Shown: piece after piece, positions 10,313-23,486 of the stretch
How positions within the stretch are numbered: the first letter of the stretch is position 1
How the letters are laid out: each line of letters begins with the position of its first letter
From: Melampsora larici-populina 98AG31
Taxonomy: Eukaryota > Basidiomycota > Pucciniomycetes > Pucciniales > Melampsoraceae
DNA length: 64,000 bases
Assembly: GCF_000204055.1 (NCBI RefSeq)
Contig: NW_006768789.1
Span: 135,692-199,691 of the forward strand
Direction of reading: 5' to 3'
Notes under the pieces: model-generated
The model's input: the letters and a program-made list of their open reading frames with translations, nothing else
The model's database searches: none
Told to the model about the DNA's origin: nothing
Program-made: the position numbers and the translations under genes

Positions 10313-13300
10313 GCTCTATTGTTGAAGACGAGATTTGAGTATGAGTTGATGATGGTTTATTCTTGATATCAGTTGATGATGAAGTGTTTGGATTCTTGAT
10401 GAGGATGTTTGACCTTGATTAGTGAGTTGGTGATGATGTGAATGTGACTGTGAAGAATTGGATCATTGGAAGTTCATCGACTTTCATCAAACCCCATCTT
10501 ACAGTGCCCCACTTTGCCGCAGGTCGGGGCTATCGGTGTCGACCAGTACCAGCAGTACCCCGGCCACATATGACACATTAAGTAAGATGGGACCGGGCCT
10601 TGAGCCGTTTACCGGATATTTGCAAAGTAGGATCCGGGCACACGCCCTTGTGCCCAAAATTATTTTGGCTGTAAAGATGGATTTTCTGGGCAAAACCCCG
10701 GCCATGGTACATACAAATTTACAGCCATAAGAATTCTGGGTGCAAGGTTGGGCATGGGAGCAGATTCTACTTTGTGTCCCCTAATTGTTTAAGGAGTCTC
10801 TGTCTGGGGGCAGTATTTGACAAGATACGGTTGTTCAGATTGGCTCCATCATCCAAGGATAATGACTACTAAAAACTATCTGGACAACTACCTTGTAGAA
10901 TTGCAATGTACTCAACCAGCTGTTTCACCTCCTTGAACAATCAATTGAACATCAATTGAACATCTCTTTGATCAGAAGCCTTTAAGTCAGTTTGAAACTG
11001 AACAGCTAATGTCCCAAAAGATCCTGTTTTTTTTGAAAGTGTTGGCAGAGATGAATTGACAAAAAATGATGTTGAAAATAGTAACAAGCCGCCCAAGTGC
11101 ATCAATTTGTATTGAGCCGTAAGTTTCAAGTCATAAAAGTAATGCTACACTGGGACATGGAAGATCTCACCTTGGATAGTGGCAATTCATATTCTTGCCT
11201 TTGTTTTCCATGCTTGAGAATTTGTGAAGAGCACTATCTGGCACCCGCTTTGAAAACATCAAAGCCTGTTTTTTGGGGGGCCTTACCTGCATGTTCCCTA
11301 CACATCCAGACCCACCCCAGCCAAATTTTGCCACAGACACAGTTATTTATGGGATTTATGGGTGTAATGTCAGCTAACAGCCTGATTATCATCCAATAGG
11401 CTCACACTGAGCTGTGAGCTACTCTTTGCTATTTTTTTCCTGACACTCACCCTCATCTCAAAGTCAAAAAGTAGACATCCCAAACTGGACAAGCCTCAAA
11501 CCATCCAATAGGCCTCATCCCAAAATGGTAAGTTCTTGTTGCCTTCATCTCTACCTTTGGTCCTTCACTTCCTTACACTGCAAGAAAAAGCATTGACTGA
11601 TACCCATCCCTCTATGCACAGCCATTTCTTTTTTAACAATTGTCCGTCTTACATCTGGAAATTGAATAAGTGTAGTTGGTCTTGTCAATAATCATCCTCT
11701 TAAGGCGGTCAAAAATGACCAATGTTCCCCAGGATGGATGTCAAAACCGGCAAATACTCATGCTTCCTCCGTACCTTTACCACCTAGAAATCCCTACAAT
11801 CCATACTTTCACACCATGGGAATCAATGGTTTTGAAACCTGATTGACAAGAGTTGTGGTGACAGGGTCCGCAACTTTCTCCAATTGTGAATTGTGTTCAC
11901 AATTGGTTCACAATTAGTTTGCTGTACACCCTTTGCAAGCACTTCTTGAGCCTTGCCTGATCTTCTGGTTTATGTATCAGAAAATTGTGGGATACAAAGT
12001 AGAAACCTGGAATCAAATCCAGGTTTTCCCACTTTTTTTGCCTGTAGAATTAGTTTGCCCAGTTTCCCCAAACTAACTCTAAATCCAAAAAATGGGGGAA
12101 AACGGGAATTCATTTACTTTGTATCCCATAAATGTATCAAACCCAAAACCCACAATACCATCACAGCCTATCACAGCCAAATGTTTGAAAAACGGTGCTG
12201 TTGAAACTACAGTTATGGTATGGAAGGGCTTCTCAAGTGATGTTGTACCAGAAAAGTTCATCCAACATGGTTGCAAGTGGCTCCCTTAGCCAAAGGAAGC
12301 TCAACTTGTTGGTAAATCAACAGCTAGACTATTTTGTGAAAAAAATAGAGGGTAGATTGGTTAGAATCAACATGTGGATTGAGGATGAAAGCCTGAAAGC
12401 TTTGACGTGTGGTTTCATGTGACAGATAGCTTCTGGTCTGATGAAATACAGTATCCAGTGAACTAAATGTGAACCAATCGCAAGCACAATTTGCAATCAG
12501 AGACATTTGTGGACCCTTTCACTGAAACTTCCTTCAATGGGGTTTTGAACCCATTGATTCCCATGGTGTCAATTGGCTTATATGTATCCCCCTTCTGACT
12601 ACTGCCCCCCCTTTTGCATACCAACCCAACATGTCTACTGAAGATGGAATCACATGTCTTCAACCAGAATTCAACTACCAATACCTCCTTATCTGTCTCA
12701 GCCATCACCTAACTATCCACTGTATCCTTATCATACAATGACTGATGGATATCATCTGTAAATGGCTGAGATGACGGTGAACCTATCAAATCAGTGCTTT
12801 ACGTTAGGCACTCTTCTCCAACACAACAGGTATGCAGACCTGGGAAAACTAACTTAAACATAAGAGAAAAATAAAAGATGAACAACATAATCAAGAATAA
12901 TCAGATGTAAAGTAAGATGATGATATACCTAAGTTTTACGGAGGAAATGAAAAAGATATGAGAAGTGATTAGAAGCTTGTAAAGCTTATAGTAAAGATGA
13001 TCTATTGGATTCTGAAATGAACAATACATCAGTGAAGAAAAACACTAAGCGCGACAAAGGTGGTGAGGTACTTACTCTCTTTCCAACAGATAAGGAAAGA
13101 GAGTAAAGTGAAAACGAGAGACATCTATATAACTAACAAAACATTTCACAATACACATTGGGATCAATGTTCTTTAACATTTGTTGGGAAAGATGAACAT
13201 TACACTACTACACCATTCTGATCTTAGATGAGATTTAAATAGAAAACTACTAAACTCCTATAACTTATTCTCACCGATAGACATAACAAATTCTGTCTTG

Positions 13301-15051
13301 ATTGTCTTTCAACATCATCTGCCATCTCTTCCTCCATGTTCCCCCAGCGCAAACACACTTCACCTCTTGGCACCATCCACTAGAAAAGTAGCTACCAGTA
13401 CAACATCCACCACATCAAAGACTACGTTGAAGATAATTAACAGTTCACAATCAAATACTTCAAACACAATCAGAGCATGGCTCAGTCCAGAATCAGCTAC
13501 TTTGAATATAATCAATACAAAGCCTTCCTATTCCACTATGTTTCAAATATAAGCAACCCTGGGCCAGCAACACAGATGATGCATGCTGCGCTGCGGTTGC
13601 GTTGCGGTTTTTCTGACAGCACTGTAGAATTAATTTCTAGGTTGCAGCCTGACCCACAGTGCAACAAGATCACTTGGATTGGTGGGTTTTTTGGGCTGCA
13701 ACAATGTTTTTTGGTGTGCGTTGCACAACAGTCAAGGCACTGCACATCCTAGCCTTGACTTTTGTTGTTGTGGTACTTCCTGCAATGCAGCATCCACTGC
13801 TTGTTGGTGTTGTGTGTTTCAGAGCAATGCATCAAAAAACAGGTGTGCTGTGGTGTGTTGCGTTTCTGGCACAGGGTTGAAATAAGTCTTCACCAAATCC
13901 CGCTCAATCTTACACTGGCCAATGCATCAGATCACACAATCAATGATACTCCTGTAATTAAACAAGCTCAAGCCATGCCTGACAGTCAAGACATAGGAGA
14001 AGAATCTATGTAAAAAGATGAGTTACTTGATCTTCAAGCCAAGGAAGACAAACATTGGCCTCCTATTGGGATGTTTATGGTTTTTGATCTCAACTTGATT
14101 CCTCTCCTGAATTGCCTCTGGCAATAATGTTTATCTTTTTGCTTAGGAGCCAAAACTGTTTGCCTTGCAAGATGTCTTGTCTTTGGCAAACAGTTTGTAG
14201 CAATTATCACTGGGCTTATGTATCTCAATGTGGTAACCTGGCATCAAGTCTATGGAATTGCAACAAAGAGTCACAATACTGAAAACCACCAAAAAGTCCA
14301 GATCTAATTGAAGTGCTCACTTGGCAGGGCCATTGAGTCAGTGGCCAAGTTTCAAACTAGCTCAACCAAGATAACTGAATGCCCATATGAAATTTCCCAC
14401 AACTATCTTGCAAGCCTGGATCAATGGATTATGAAGCAAGACTTGAAAGCCCCAGCAAAGCACTAACACCACCACCCCCCATGTGACCAACCTGACCATC
14501 TCTCAACAAAACAACCACTCCCTGACAATTTCTTACATCAGATTACCCTCCTATCCTCCGCTGCATGGACTGTGGTCCAAATCTGAGCCCTCATTGAGTT
14601 TGCACCTGGAGCTGAACCCCTTGTGAGAGAAATACACCACACTATCTATTGTCAAAGAGATGAGTGGTTCTGCAGCCACACACAAATTCAAGCATTCTTC
14701 ATCCTGATAACCAAACAGAAGTGGGCTTTTTGCACCACAACTTCCATTGATGGAACCCCCCAGTCTCTGTTCATGGAAAGCCCTGAAGGCATTGACTTGT
14801 CCCACCTTTCCCCCACTGTCAAATGAGTTAATTGCATGTATAAGACAAACCACTTTAATGTCCCTCTTCTTCACATCTTTGGAATGACCAACACACACAA
14901 ATCCTTTACAGTTGCCCTTTGTTTTATGCACAGTGGGATTTTCAGATCACTATGTTTGGGCTATGGAACAATTAAACTCAGTAGTATTTAATGGTGATTA
15001 TGAAGAGACTCAGCTTCTGCAGACATTCTGCACTGATGCCAACACAGCCAC
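10313..15051. other. Long non-coding, repeat-like stretch
   Basis: About 4.7 kb with no gene I can support. The first 140 bases are probably the TBC gene's promoter. Elsewhere there are short repeated phrases (CATCCAATAGGC near 11391 and 11503; CACAATTGGTTCACAATT near 11896) and short open frames on both strands broken by stops. Fragments around 11950-12700 and 14550-14930 read as decayed coding sequence, but I recognise no family. Most likely old transposon debris. Confidence 0.5.
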
Positions 15052-15790
15052 AATACTGTACTAGTACCGGTATAGTACAGTACAGTACCTGTTTTTGCCA
15101 GTACAGTACCTAGGAGTACAGTACCTGATAGAACGGTACTTGACTACTGGCCTGGAAATCCAGTATTTTTTTGAGGTACTGTACTGGGTACAGTACCTCA
15201 CATTGAGGTACGATAACGGTACTGGGATTGCCAGTATCCAGGTTTTAGGTACTATACCCGGTAAAGTACCGCTAAGTACCTGCTTCAACCCCCTCTCCAT
15301 CTTTCCTTGGTTTATTCTCAGTAGTCCAGTACACTGTCCTCACCAATTCCATCCCTTTTTGATGTATCAATTTATATTGTGATTTTTTGCTTTAATTCAT
15401 TATATTCATCTTGAATAATATGTCTCTTGTCTGGTTGTTTCTTTTTTCTACTTTCCTTCAGTAATACATATATTTTACCTGTAAACATTGCTGTTTTCCT
15501 CTCAAACTTGCAGGTACTTCTGCAGGTACCGTGCAATACTGTATAGTACTTACGCAAGGTACAGTATAGTACTGTACCTATGTGTGACCCCAGGATACTG
15601 GTACCGTACAGTACCTTCCAATGGTGGACAGTACTGTACTGGAGGAGGAAATTTACAGTACCTTGATCTTAGGTACTGTACTCAGTACAGTACCTAATTT
15701 CAGGTACGGTACTGAGTACCACTTTTCCCAGTATCTTAAACCTAGGTACTGTACTAGTATTGCAGGTACTTTACCAAGTACAGTATCGTG
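15052..15790. repeat. Foldback array of GTACTGTAC/ACAGTACCT words
   Basis: Two arms (about 15052-15283 and 15510-15790) are packed with short palindromic words such as AGTACAGTACCT and AGGTACTGTACT, separated by about 230 bp of ordinary sequence. The right arm read in reverse complement resembles the left, so the whole can fold back. Translating either strand gives the same peptide RYCTQYST, which shows the inverted symmetry. No coding potential is claimed. This could be a foldback transposon or an expanded palindromic satellite. Confidence 0.75.
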
Positions 15791-15952
15791 GCTGCGTTGC
15801 TGATGCTGAGCCAGCTTTGTTCAACACTATACACTGTGTCCAGGTAGTGTTTGCTCGTCAACAAGCGTGCACAACTTCCCTGTCTTCCTCAAAGGGAGTC
15901 GGTGCCTGTTGGTGTGCGTCAACAAGCAAACCCTACACAGACATGTATGATT

Positions 15953-16029
15953 CATTCACACAAAAGCAAAATATGTTGCAAGTTAAGTTTTGCTTGTAGT
16001 GTATAAAGATGAGGAGTTTGAAAGAGATG
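15953..16029 (+). repeat. 77-bp direct repeat, copy 1
   Basis: Matches 16134-16210 with three mismatches by eye; both start CATTCACACAAAAGCAAAAT. The offset is 181 bp. A shorter relative (TTTTGCTTGTAGTG) occurs near 20077. Confidence 0.85.
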
Positions 16030-16133
16030 TTTATTACGCAACATAACAAACAGCAACAACATGTACAAATAGTAAGATAATAAAGAGAAAAAGAATAACA
16101 CGACAAAGAGAACTAAATAGCTTACCTATGAGC

Positions 16134-16210
16134 CATTCACACAAAAGCAAAATATGTCGTAAGTTAAGTTTTGCTTGTAGTGTATAAAGATGAGGAGTTT
16201 GAAAAAGATG
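16134..16210 (+). repeat. 77-bp direct repeat, copy 2
   Basis: Second copy of the repeat at 15953-16029. It may mark a small duplication or the edges of an unrecognised element. Confidence 0.85.
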
Positions 16211-18405
16211 AAGATCAAAACTCCACAGACTAATGGAAAGCTCTTTATAGGAAGAACAAACATACAGCTAAGAGTTAAGAGAAACATAGGCTGGAATAAA
16301 GAAAACTGTAACCGTGCAAACATATCAAATAAGAGAGAATGAAATAATAAATATTTGAGATGAGCAACAACAGAAAAGAAAGATCACACTACACCACACT
16401 GAGAGAAATAACAACGTGAAGAACAACTTTATTCTTATCATCCAACAACACATAGGTAAAGTATTCCCTAGGGCAACACACATCCTAGGGGGATCAAATA
16501 GTCAAGTCATATGCAGAAGCATTGGCTAGGCTACTTGGATTTACTTCATGCTACATGTTGAGCTTTGTTTCCAATCATTTGATGCTGGATTTACCAGGTG
16601 ATCACATCAATAAAATCTCTGCCATATGATCATCTACTGCAAGTTAACATTTGTTCAATCTGAGTGGATGTCAGCACAACCAAAGGCAAGAGCCATTGGG
16701 GGCACTGCATTTGGCTCTCTCCAAATGTGACCATCTCCGCCTGAGTATTATAAAACATTTTTTGGATAAAGCTACATAGAATCACTCCTGAGATATCTGG
16801 GTGAAAGGTTCAAGTTTGTAAGGTATGTATTCAATCCAGCAGAGGTTTGCTGCTTATGGTTCTGGACAAAGCCCATCCATAATGAAAAGATTAAGGATCT
16901 GGAGAGATTAAGAATTCAAATAAAAATGAGATCTGCTTTTTCCTCAGAGAATTCCTGGATCCATAGTTGCAAAGATACAACTCCAGTTGAAACTGCAAGA
17001 TTCTGCTCTGTTCTGGGCCACCTGTCTTATCTTTTTGCATGGGACTGTGTGACAGACATCACCTGTAAGAAGGTCAAATTGAAGTGCCAGGAGAAAGAAG
17101 GGATTGGAGGTGCATTGATTAAGACAAAAGGAGGTTCATGTATCAAGAACATTGTTGAATTGATGAATTTGTCTGGCAGATACTAAACAAGCCTTTGATT
17201 AAGAAGAGCCTCAGGAGAAACATTGTTGAACTTGAAGTGTTTCTACACAGGTCTCTTGATCCTTTCAACCACTTCCCAATCTATCATCTTCTATCATTTC
17301 CAGAAGTCAATGTCCACACTGAGCTTGTTCCACCCTTTGATGAAGGAAATCATCTAGAACACGTATACTGTTCCTACTGCATTACTTTGCCACAAACTTG
17401 TTGCTCTCTGACCAACCCCATCCAGATCTACCTGCTTGAGAGGTGCTCATATCAAAATGATGTAATAAGTGAAGCAGGATCTTATCAAATCATGATAGTA
17501 ACCTTTTTGAAAGGATGTTCCAGAGCAAGGATAAGTGAAACATGCAAGAAGTTGAAAAGGCATTATGCTGAATAGATTTCTCTGAGGGGTGCATAAAGTC
17601 ATGTTTGTTTGTAAGAATGGGGGGTCTTTGATAGATCTTTTACATTCTTGTTAGAAATCTATGAAACTGGAATGTGATGAATTGATTTAAATCTTTGAAC
17701 TCCCCAGTATTATCATTCTTGAAAGTTTGTCTATGCAAGCTCCACATACCAGGGTCCTGACTACCAAATGTATGCGTGATCTGTGGTCTTTCCGATGACG
17801 GGCCACATGCTGCGGCTCCTTTTCGAAGACCAAAGGAGATGGTTTCGGTGTGGCACGGAAGTCAACTTGATGTTTAAAAGGAAATGTCAAGCTAAAATGG
17901 CAACATCTACCTTGGAATTGTGTAAGTAACTTGTTGTCATCCTCATCCTCATCACTCTGCAGTTCAAATCTGAGACAAAACAAAACCTCATCAAGTCACC
18001 AATCAGCTGCATGAACTGTCAACCAAACTCAAGAGGATATCATATCTGTACTTATCAATAGAATACCCACGTAATATTTTAGCTATGTACAGTCATATGC
18101 GTTACTTAGCTATAACTTGACTAATTTTTTTTTCTTGTCACAAGACTCACTTCTCACCCCTCTCTTCTTAGCTAACTTTTTTCTCCCACCACCCTTGAAC
18201 TCATCCTCCTGATTAGTTTAAAGTAGCTTTGTTCCTTTGCTTCTCGTCTTTCCTCCACCTCTTGAACCCATCTTCGAGTTCCTACATTTTTTAAAAGATA
18301 TATATATATATCTACCGCATATATATCACCCTAATACAACCTCTTTATCATATTTGCTCAACATCCAAACCTCGCGGATTCTTTCGCTAACCTTCGTCCT
18401 CAAGT
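16211..18405. other. Intergenic with decayed coding-like fragments
   Basis: No complete gene. Plus-strand frames at 16926-17186 and 17195-17575 are open for 86 and 126 codons but carry no motif I recognise. A minus-strand stretch at 17687-17983 has a compositionally protein-like segment (residues TPKPSPLVFEKEPQHVARHR) that could be a captured exon. The last 300 bases before 18406 are pyrimidine-rich with an AT run near 18298-18325, consistent with the DOT5 promoter and leader. Confidence 0.5.
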
Positions 18406-19698
18406 ATGCCTAAAAAGCGCACCTCCACCAACGAATTAGATCCAGAAAATTTGTCTCAACCTAGACGTTCATCACGTGTGACTTCTAAACCGAACTCATT
18501 CTCTAGCTCACGGATTCCGAGTCCCAAGCAATCCAGTAAAGAAAACAGCAAAAGCTCAACTTCCAAATCAACTACGAAAAGTAAATCTACTACTGAAGAA
18601 GATACAGGTTCAGTCTCAGCTCTTACTTCAGTAGAAGATGATGAAAAAGAAATAGAAAACGTACCAGTTCAAAAGAAAGCCAAATTAGAAAAACCATCGG
18701 AAATCAAATCTGAATCTTCAAACTCGATTGTCAAATTGAAAGTGGGCGATAAATTGAGTGAGGAGATCGTTTTGAAAAATCAAGAAGATGAAGACGTTAA
18801 TCTTCTCGAAGCTATCAAAGAGAAAGGGTACGAGATTGACTTTAGATATGTCACACTTGAAGGTTTCTTGTCACGAGCTAATGTTTGTCTTATGATCTAT
18901 TTCTAATTAATGCAGAGCTATTATATTCATATACCCCAAAGTGAGCACACCTACCCCATTCTTAAAAAATGTCTGCTATATGCGTTGACATTCCTAGCTT
19001 TGTTGTTTGTCTTCAGGCCAATACACCAGGCTGTACCAATCAAGCTTGTGGATTCAGAGACCTTCATCAAGAAATTCTGGATACAGGCTATCAAGTTTGT
19101 GTTCAATTTCTCTTTTCTTTCTATCTCTTCCTATTACTCTGAAAAATCCCAAGAACTAATTTAACCTTATCTTTCAATTTGCTTTGAAAAGGTTTTCGGT
19201 CTTAGTATGGATAGTCCTAAATCTCAAAAGAGTTGGAAAGAAAAAGTTTCGTCTGAAAATTATTTCACTTCTTTCCTTTTCCCTGTAGCCTCTTTCTCGC
19301 ATTTCCTGACTATATGAATGGAATTGTAACTCTTGTAGCAAAAATTACCCTACCACCTTCTTTGCGATCCTAAAGTACGTTCAAAACACCTATAATCTCT
19401 TCTTTGTGATTTATATCAAAGCTGATGCCTTTTTATCTCAATAGCAACGATTAATCAAGATCTTGGGTGCTTCTAAATCTTCTACACAAGTTCAAAGATC
19501 GCACTATATCCTCGCTCCAGGTGGCGAGCTTCTTAACATCACTAGTCCTGCCTCTCCTAAAAATGGAGTATGTCTATTTTTCTTTCTGGTCTCTTGAGAG
19601 ATCCCCCAACATCCTCAACTTGATCAACTCTTTTCTGACGGCGTCTTGTCTGCTTCATCTAGCCTAATCAAGCCCTTGAATTTATCAAAGCCCTTTAA
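18406..19698 (+). CDS. DOT5: Dot5/BCP-type nuclear thiol peroxidase
   Basis: Peroxiredoxin of the BCP/PrxQ class that reduces hydroperoxides with thioredoxin; the yeast homologue Dot5 is nuclear. Seven exons: 18406-18827, 18916-18940, 19017-19094, 19192-19245, 19339-19374, 19445-19567, 19663-19698; total 257 aa. Residues 1-110 are a Lys/Ser-rich leader starting MPKKRTS, which may carry a nuclear signal. The peroxidase domain starts LKVGDKLSEEIVLKNQ. The active site is ANTPGCTNQACGFRD, with peroxidatic Cys and resolving Cys five residues later, the BCP spacing. Then come VFGLSMDSPKSQKSW, LPYHLLCDPK, RSHYILAPGGEL and the C-terminal NQALEFIKAL. Exon 2 is only 25 nt and encodes AIIFIYPK. All joins keep frame. 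Confidence 0.92.
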
Positions 19699-20693
19699 CA
19701 TGATTAGTTTCATTCGAGTAACTTGGTATACAAATGTCATACTTCACCACTCATACTCGAAACTCTGATCTATGATTGTTAAACTGATTGTATAACGTTT
19801 CCAAATGTTGTTTTTAACAAAAGTCATTGATAAGTAAAACCTAACTTTTATGTGTAGCAAGCCTCGTCTCACAAAAGTTGGATCAAAGATACCTTGATTG
19901 GATCGCAATGTTCCGGATTCCATGCAAAATGTTTACAACATTTGGACTACAACGGTACAGGTTGCATACAATGGTCTCACACGATGAATGATTTTCATCT
20001 GGCTTTGTCATGAGGTGTACCATAATCTCTAAGAAGTTCAAATAGATCGATCAAAGCTGCGAATTTCAAACTACATTTTGCTTGTAGTGATATTTTCTCT
20101 TGACAAACCATCAAATAAACCATAGCTGCTGATCACCAAAAGCAAAGAAAACCAACGAAAATGAGAATCGTGCAAAACAAAAGATAGTAAGACATAACAA
20201 GCCCAAAGAGATTAAAACCTATTGTACTGAAATACAGAATTGATAGTAATGATAGGATTAATAATTTAATCTTACATTAAACAACAAAGAAGGTATAGTA
20301 AAGATGAATTGACAAGTATGACCAAAGAGAGAAAGAAGATCAAAAAAAGTGTGAAGAAACAAGAAGTGGTAGCCAAGGGAAACTAAAATGACGTCCCAAA
20401 CATACAAAGATAAAAAGAGAATGAAAATCACCCCGTCGAAAGCTAGGATAAGATTAAAACAAACTAAATTAAATTAGATCGAGGAGATGATTTTTGTTGG
20501 ACGTTGGGTTCGTGAGGCAGTCAGACTGATATATCGTAAAAAGGGGCAAGATGTAAGACTGTTGAAAATCAGAACGATTGGTTAATTGTAGATTGTGGAG
20601 TGATACGAGGCTGAGTTTGACTCACGGAGTAGAACATTGGACAACAATACTGAGCAGGTGACAAAAATAATCAATAGCATGGAAAACAGGGTC
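19699..20693. other. Intergenic between convergent genes
   Basis: About 1 kb between the DOT5 stop and the serine-rich gene's stop. It includes AT-rich sequence with no gene. A phrase near 20077 (TTTTGCTTGTAGTG) resembles the 77-bp repeat around 16 kb, so repeat remnants are likely. Confidence 0.55.
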
Positions 20694-23486
20694 TTAACAG
20701 TTCAAGTCAAGACCCAGGGATGACTGTGAATATTTAAAGGCATGACGATTTTTGCTAGGACGGCAAGGATGGATGAGATGAGAGTAAGGATCGGTAGGAT
20801 TAGGATGATGCCTTGGGTTATTCAACGCATGCTGTAAGTTTTTGCTCGATTCAAGAGTATAGGAATTGCCACTACCCTGGTGAATCGAACCAGCTCGAAT
20901 GGAATTATTCGAAGACCTAATTCTAGATTGACTAACTGAACGTTTTGGAGGTTGAGACCGATCTCCATGATCAAGCAAAATTGAATGAGGGCTATGAGTG
21001 ATGGGACTGGGAGAAGATGTGGATGAAGAGGAGGTCGAATAGTGAGATGATTCTGAGCCACTAGGAATCGAATTGGGACTTAAGCCAAAGGGCTTGGCTG
21101 TTTGAGTTGATTGCTTCTTCGATCTCAAGCTTTGATATAATGAACTAATCGCATTCTGGGCTTTCGATGATTTGCTTTCGTTGACAGGTGAACTATGACC
21201 ATGAGTGGAGGATTTGCTACGATTCGTTTGCCGGAAGCCGATTCGTGAGTGAAGTCGAACTTTAGGAGATTCCTTTGAAAATCCTTCGAGCACATTTGAG
21301 GTAGTGGGTCCATAGACATAACCTTCTGATTCACATGAGTCTCGGATAGATGCAGGGGCATTTGAGCTGTTTGAGGGCGTATGGCCATTACCTAGTTCAG
21401 GCAACTTGAGATCTCGTACAAAGGCACGATTTCTTTCCAAGATTGATTGATGAGATCGAGCAATCACATCATCAGCAATATCAAACCAACGCGAAAGTTC
21501 TTCTTCTTCGTCATCATCCTCAGTTTCCATTCCGTACTGTGGATAAACATTTTGAGTCGCGTTTTGACGTGAGACGTCAACATTATTCACGAGTTGTAAA
21601 GATCTTGATCTCGAAGGAACCGGTTTCTTGACTACAGGATCCACAGGATCGCGGCAGAAGATTGATTTTTTCCCTTGAGAATCCAATGAATCTCTCGACG
21701 ACATGGGTATCTTCTGTGGTGCCTCTCGTGATTTAAGCTTTGATAGACCGAAGAGGGATGGGATTTTACTCGGGCAACCAAGATCAAGGGATTTGACATG
21801 CTGTAAAGATGTCCTTGAGCGGGTCCACGGCCGTCGGTCTGATTGTGAGATGCTTCTCTTGACGACACCAGAGCCGACGTTATCGGTTTCAGCAAAGACA
21901 AAATCGTTGTAACATTCCGGAACTTGGAAATTATCAAAATCTAACACTTCGTCCATTTCTTCATTAACTTGATTGTACGACATTCCAGTTGTCATTGAGG
22001 GTGCAAGTTTTTTTGTGGAATTTGGACTTGGGGTGGAGGCAGATGATTCGGAATGAGGCAAAAAGGATCGCGGGCTCTTCTTCATATGGCGAGAATCGTG
22101 AGATTCGATCGAGCTAGGATAGGTCGAAGATATCAGATAACCGCTGTCTGATTCACTGTTATGACTATGCAAGCTGAAAGTGGTAGAGCTTTCAGTAGGA
22201 GAAGGTGAAAAGAGCGATGGACCGCCGATTGAGAGACTTGTATCTGGTGGCGAAGGGATGGATGTACCGAGAGGCAAGCTCTCAGAAGTGTGGTATAGCA
22301 GTGAGTGAGTTGTGTAGATTTTTACGGGAGTGAGAAGGCGACCAAGTTGTTGAGTTCTGGATTCTTTAGTGTGATTCGAAGTATGTATATCAGCAGAGAA
22401 TCTTGAGTCTGGAGTGAGTGATGAGCCATGAAGAATGAGAGGAGAAATTAATCCAGGTTGGACTGCGTGGGATGAGGACCTTGCAGCATTGCGGTTGGAC
22501 CTCTCGTCAGATGAGTGAGGAACAACAAACGAAAGCAGAACTGATGAATCAGCCGGTTCCTCGTTGTGAACCTCACCGCAGGAAATCTCTTCTGAAGGTC
22601 GAAAAACATCCTGGTTTTGTAGTACTACAGCTGGAGAGGCTGGATGAAGACAAGTTTGCTCAGACTGATGGTTGAAACAGAAAAATCAGCTTTGGTCAAT
22701 GCACATATTAAGTCCTAGATGGTATCTTTGCACATACTCACATTAATGGTGGAGGTGGTATAGGCGTGTTCCGTATGCGGTGTAATACTCGAATTATTAC
22801 TGGTCACCGACATGCATGATGATCTTGCGCAAGAGGATTGAGTTAAGATTGAGGGCTCGAAAGGGTAAGATATGGTAGGTAATTGACCTTGTTTATAGGA
22901 CGGAACAGGTGTCTTATTTGAAGAAAGAACTGAACTGGGAGGGGAATTTAGCCAGAGAGGGGAAAAGTTGATGGCTTGGTGTATTGCCTGTGGTCTAAGT
23001 AAGGGAGCAGAAGGTAGAAGATCTAAAGGAATTTGATCCAATCTTGTCTCTGAATTATGACCGTGATGTGAGTTTGTGCTTGATCAACAAGATGTACGAA
23101 AAAACAATAAAAGTGATGAGGATGGCAAGTCATGATGATAGTCAGAAAAGATAAAGATACGGTGGTAAACAGACTATTCGATCATCAAGAAAGAGATCAT
23201 AGAAAGTCACTTACCATTTGGATGAGAATTCTTTATCAAACCAATCATCATCTTCACCATCAAAATCAATACCCAAGAAACCAGGTGAAGCAGAAGCAGC
23301 AACAGTATCTGATTGAGCATTATAGCTCAAACTATTAGGAATATCAGGCAAAGAATGATATTCGCTTAGGCTATCATTCAGTTCTTCCATGACTTGAAGT
23401 TCGTCTTGAGAATTGAGATCATATTCCGATATGCTAGATCCTAAGTTTTGTTCTTGATTCGAATTGGTATGCTGCAAAGACAACAT
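20694..23486 (-). CDS. Large serine-rich protein of unknown function
   Basis: I do not recognise this protein. Three exons (23486-23215, 23078-22742, 22664-20694) give 859 aa. It is Ser/Pro/Asn-rich and probably mostly disordered. Features visible: an acidic aromatic patch near residue 85 (GIDFDGEDDDWFDKEFSSK), a second acidic patch (EVLDFDNFQVPECYNDF), and one stretch of normal composition that looks folded or helical (SRWFDIADDVIARSHQSILE, followed by RNRAFVRDLKLPEL). Such acidic DW/DF patches in a Ser-rich background occur in Bfa1/Byr4-type cell-cycle scaffolds, but the match is too weak to name it. The start is uncertain: 23486 is the first ATG after an upstream in-frame stop near 23550, but a further 5' exon is possible. 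The acceptor of exon 2 follows ATCAAG. Confidence 0.65.

Noticed and set aside
15052..15790. CRISPR-like array
   Set aside because: Repeats are irregular in spacing and orientation, without uniform spacers, in a eukaryotic context.
15061..15803. Several short open frames rich in RYCT and QYST
   Set aside because: They come from the GTACTGTAC palindromic words and read the same on both strands, so they are not proteins.
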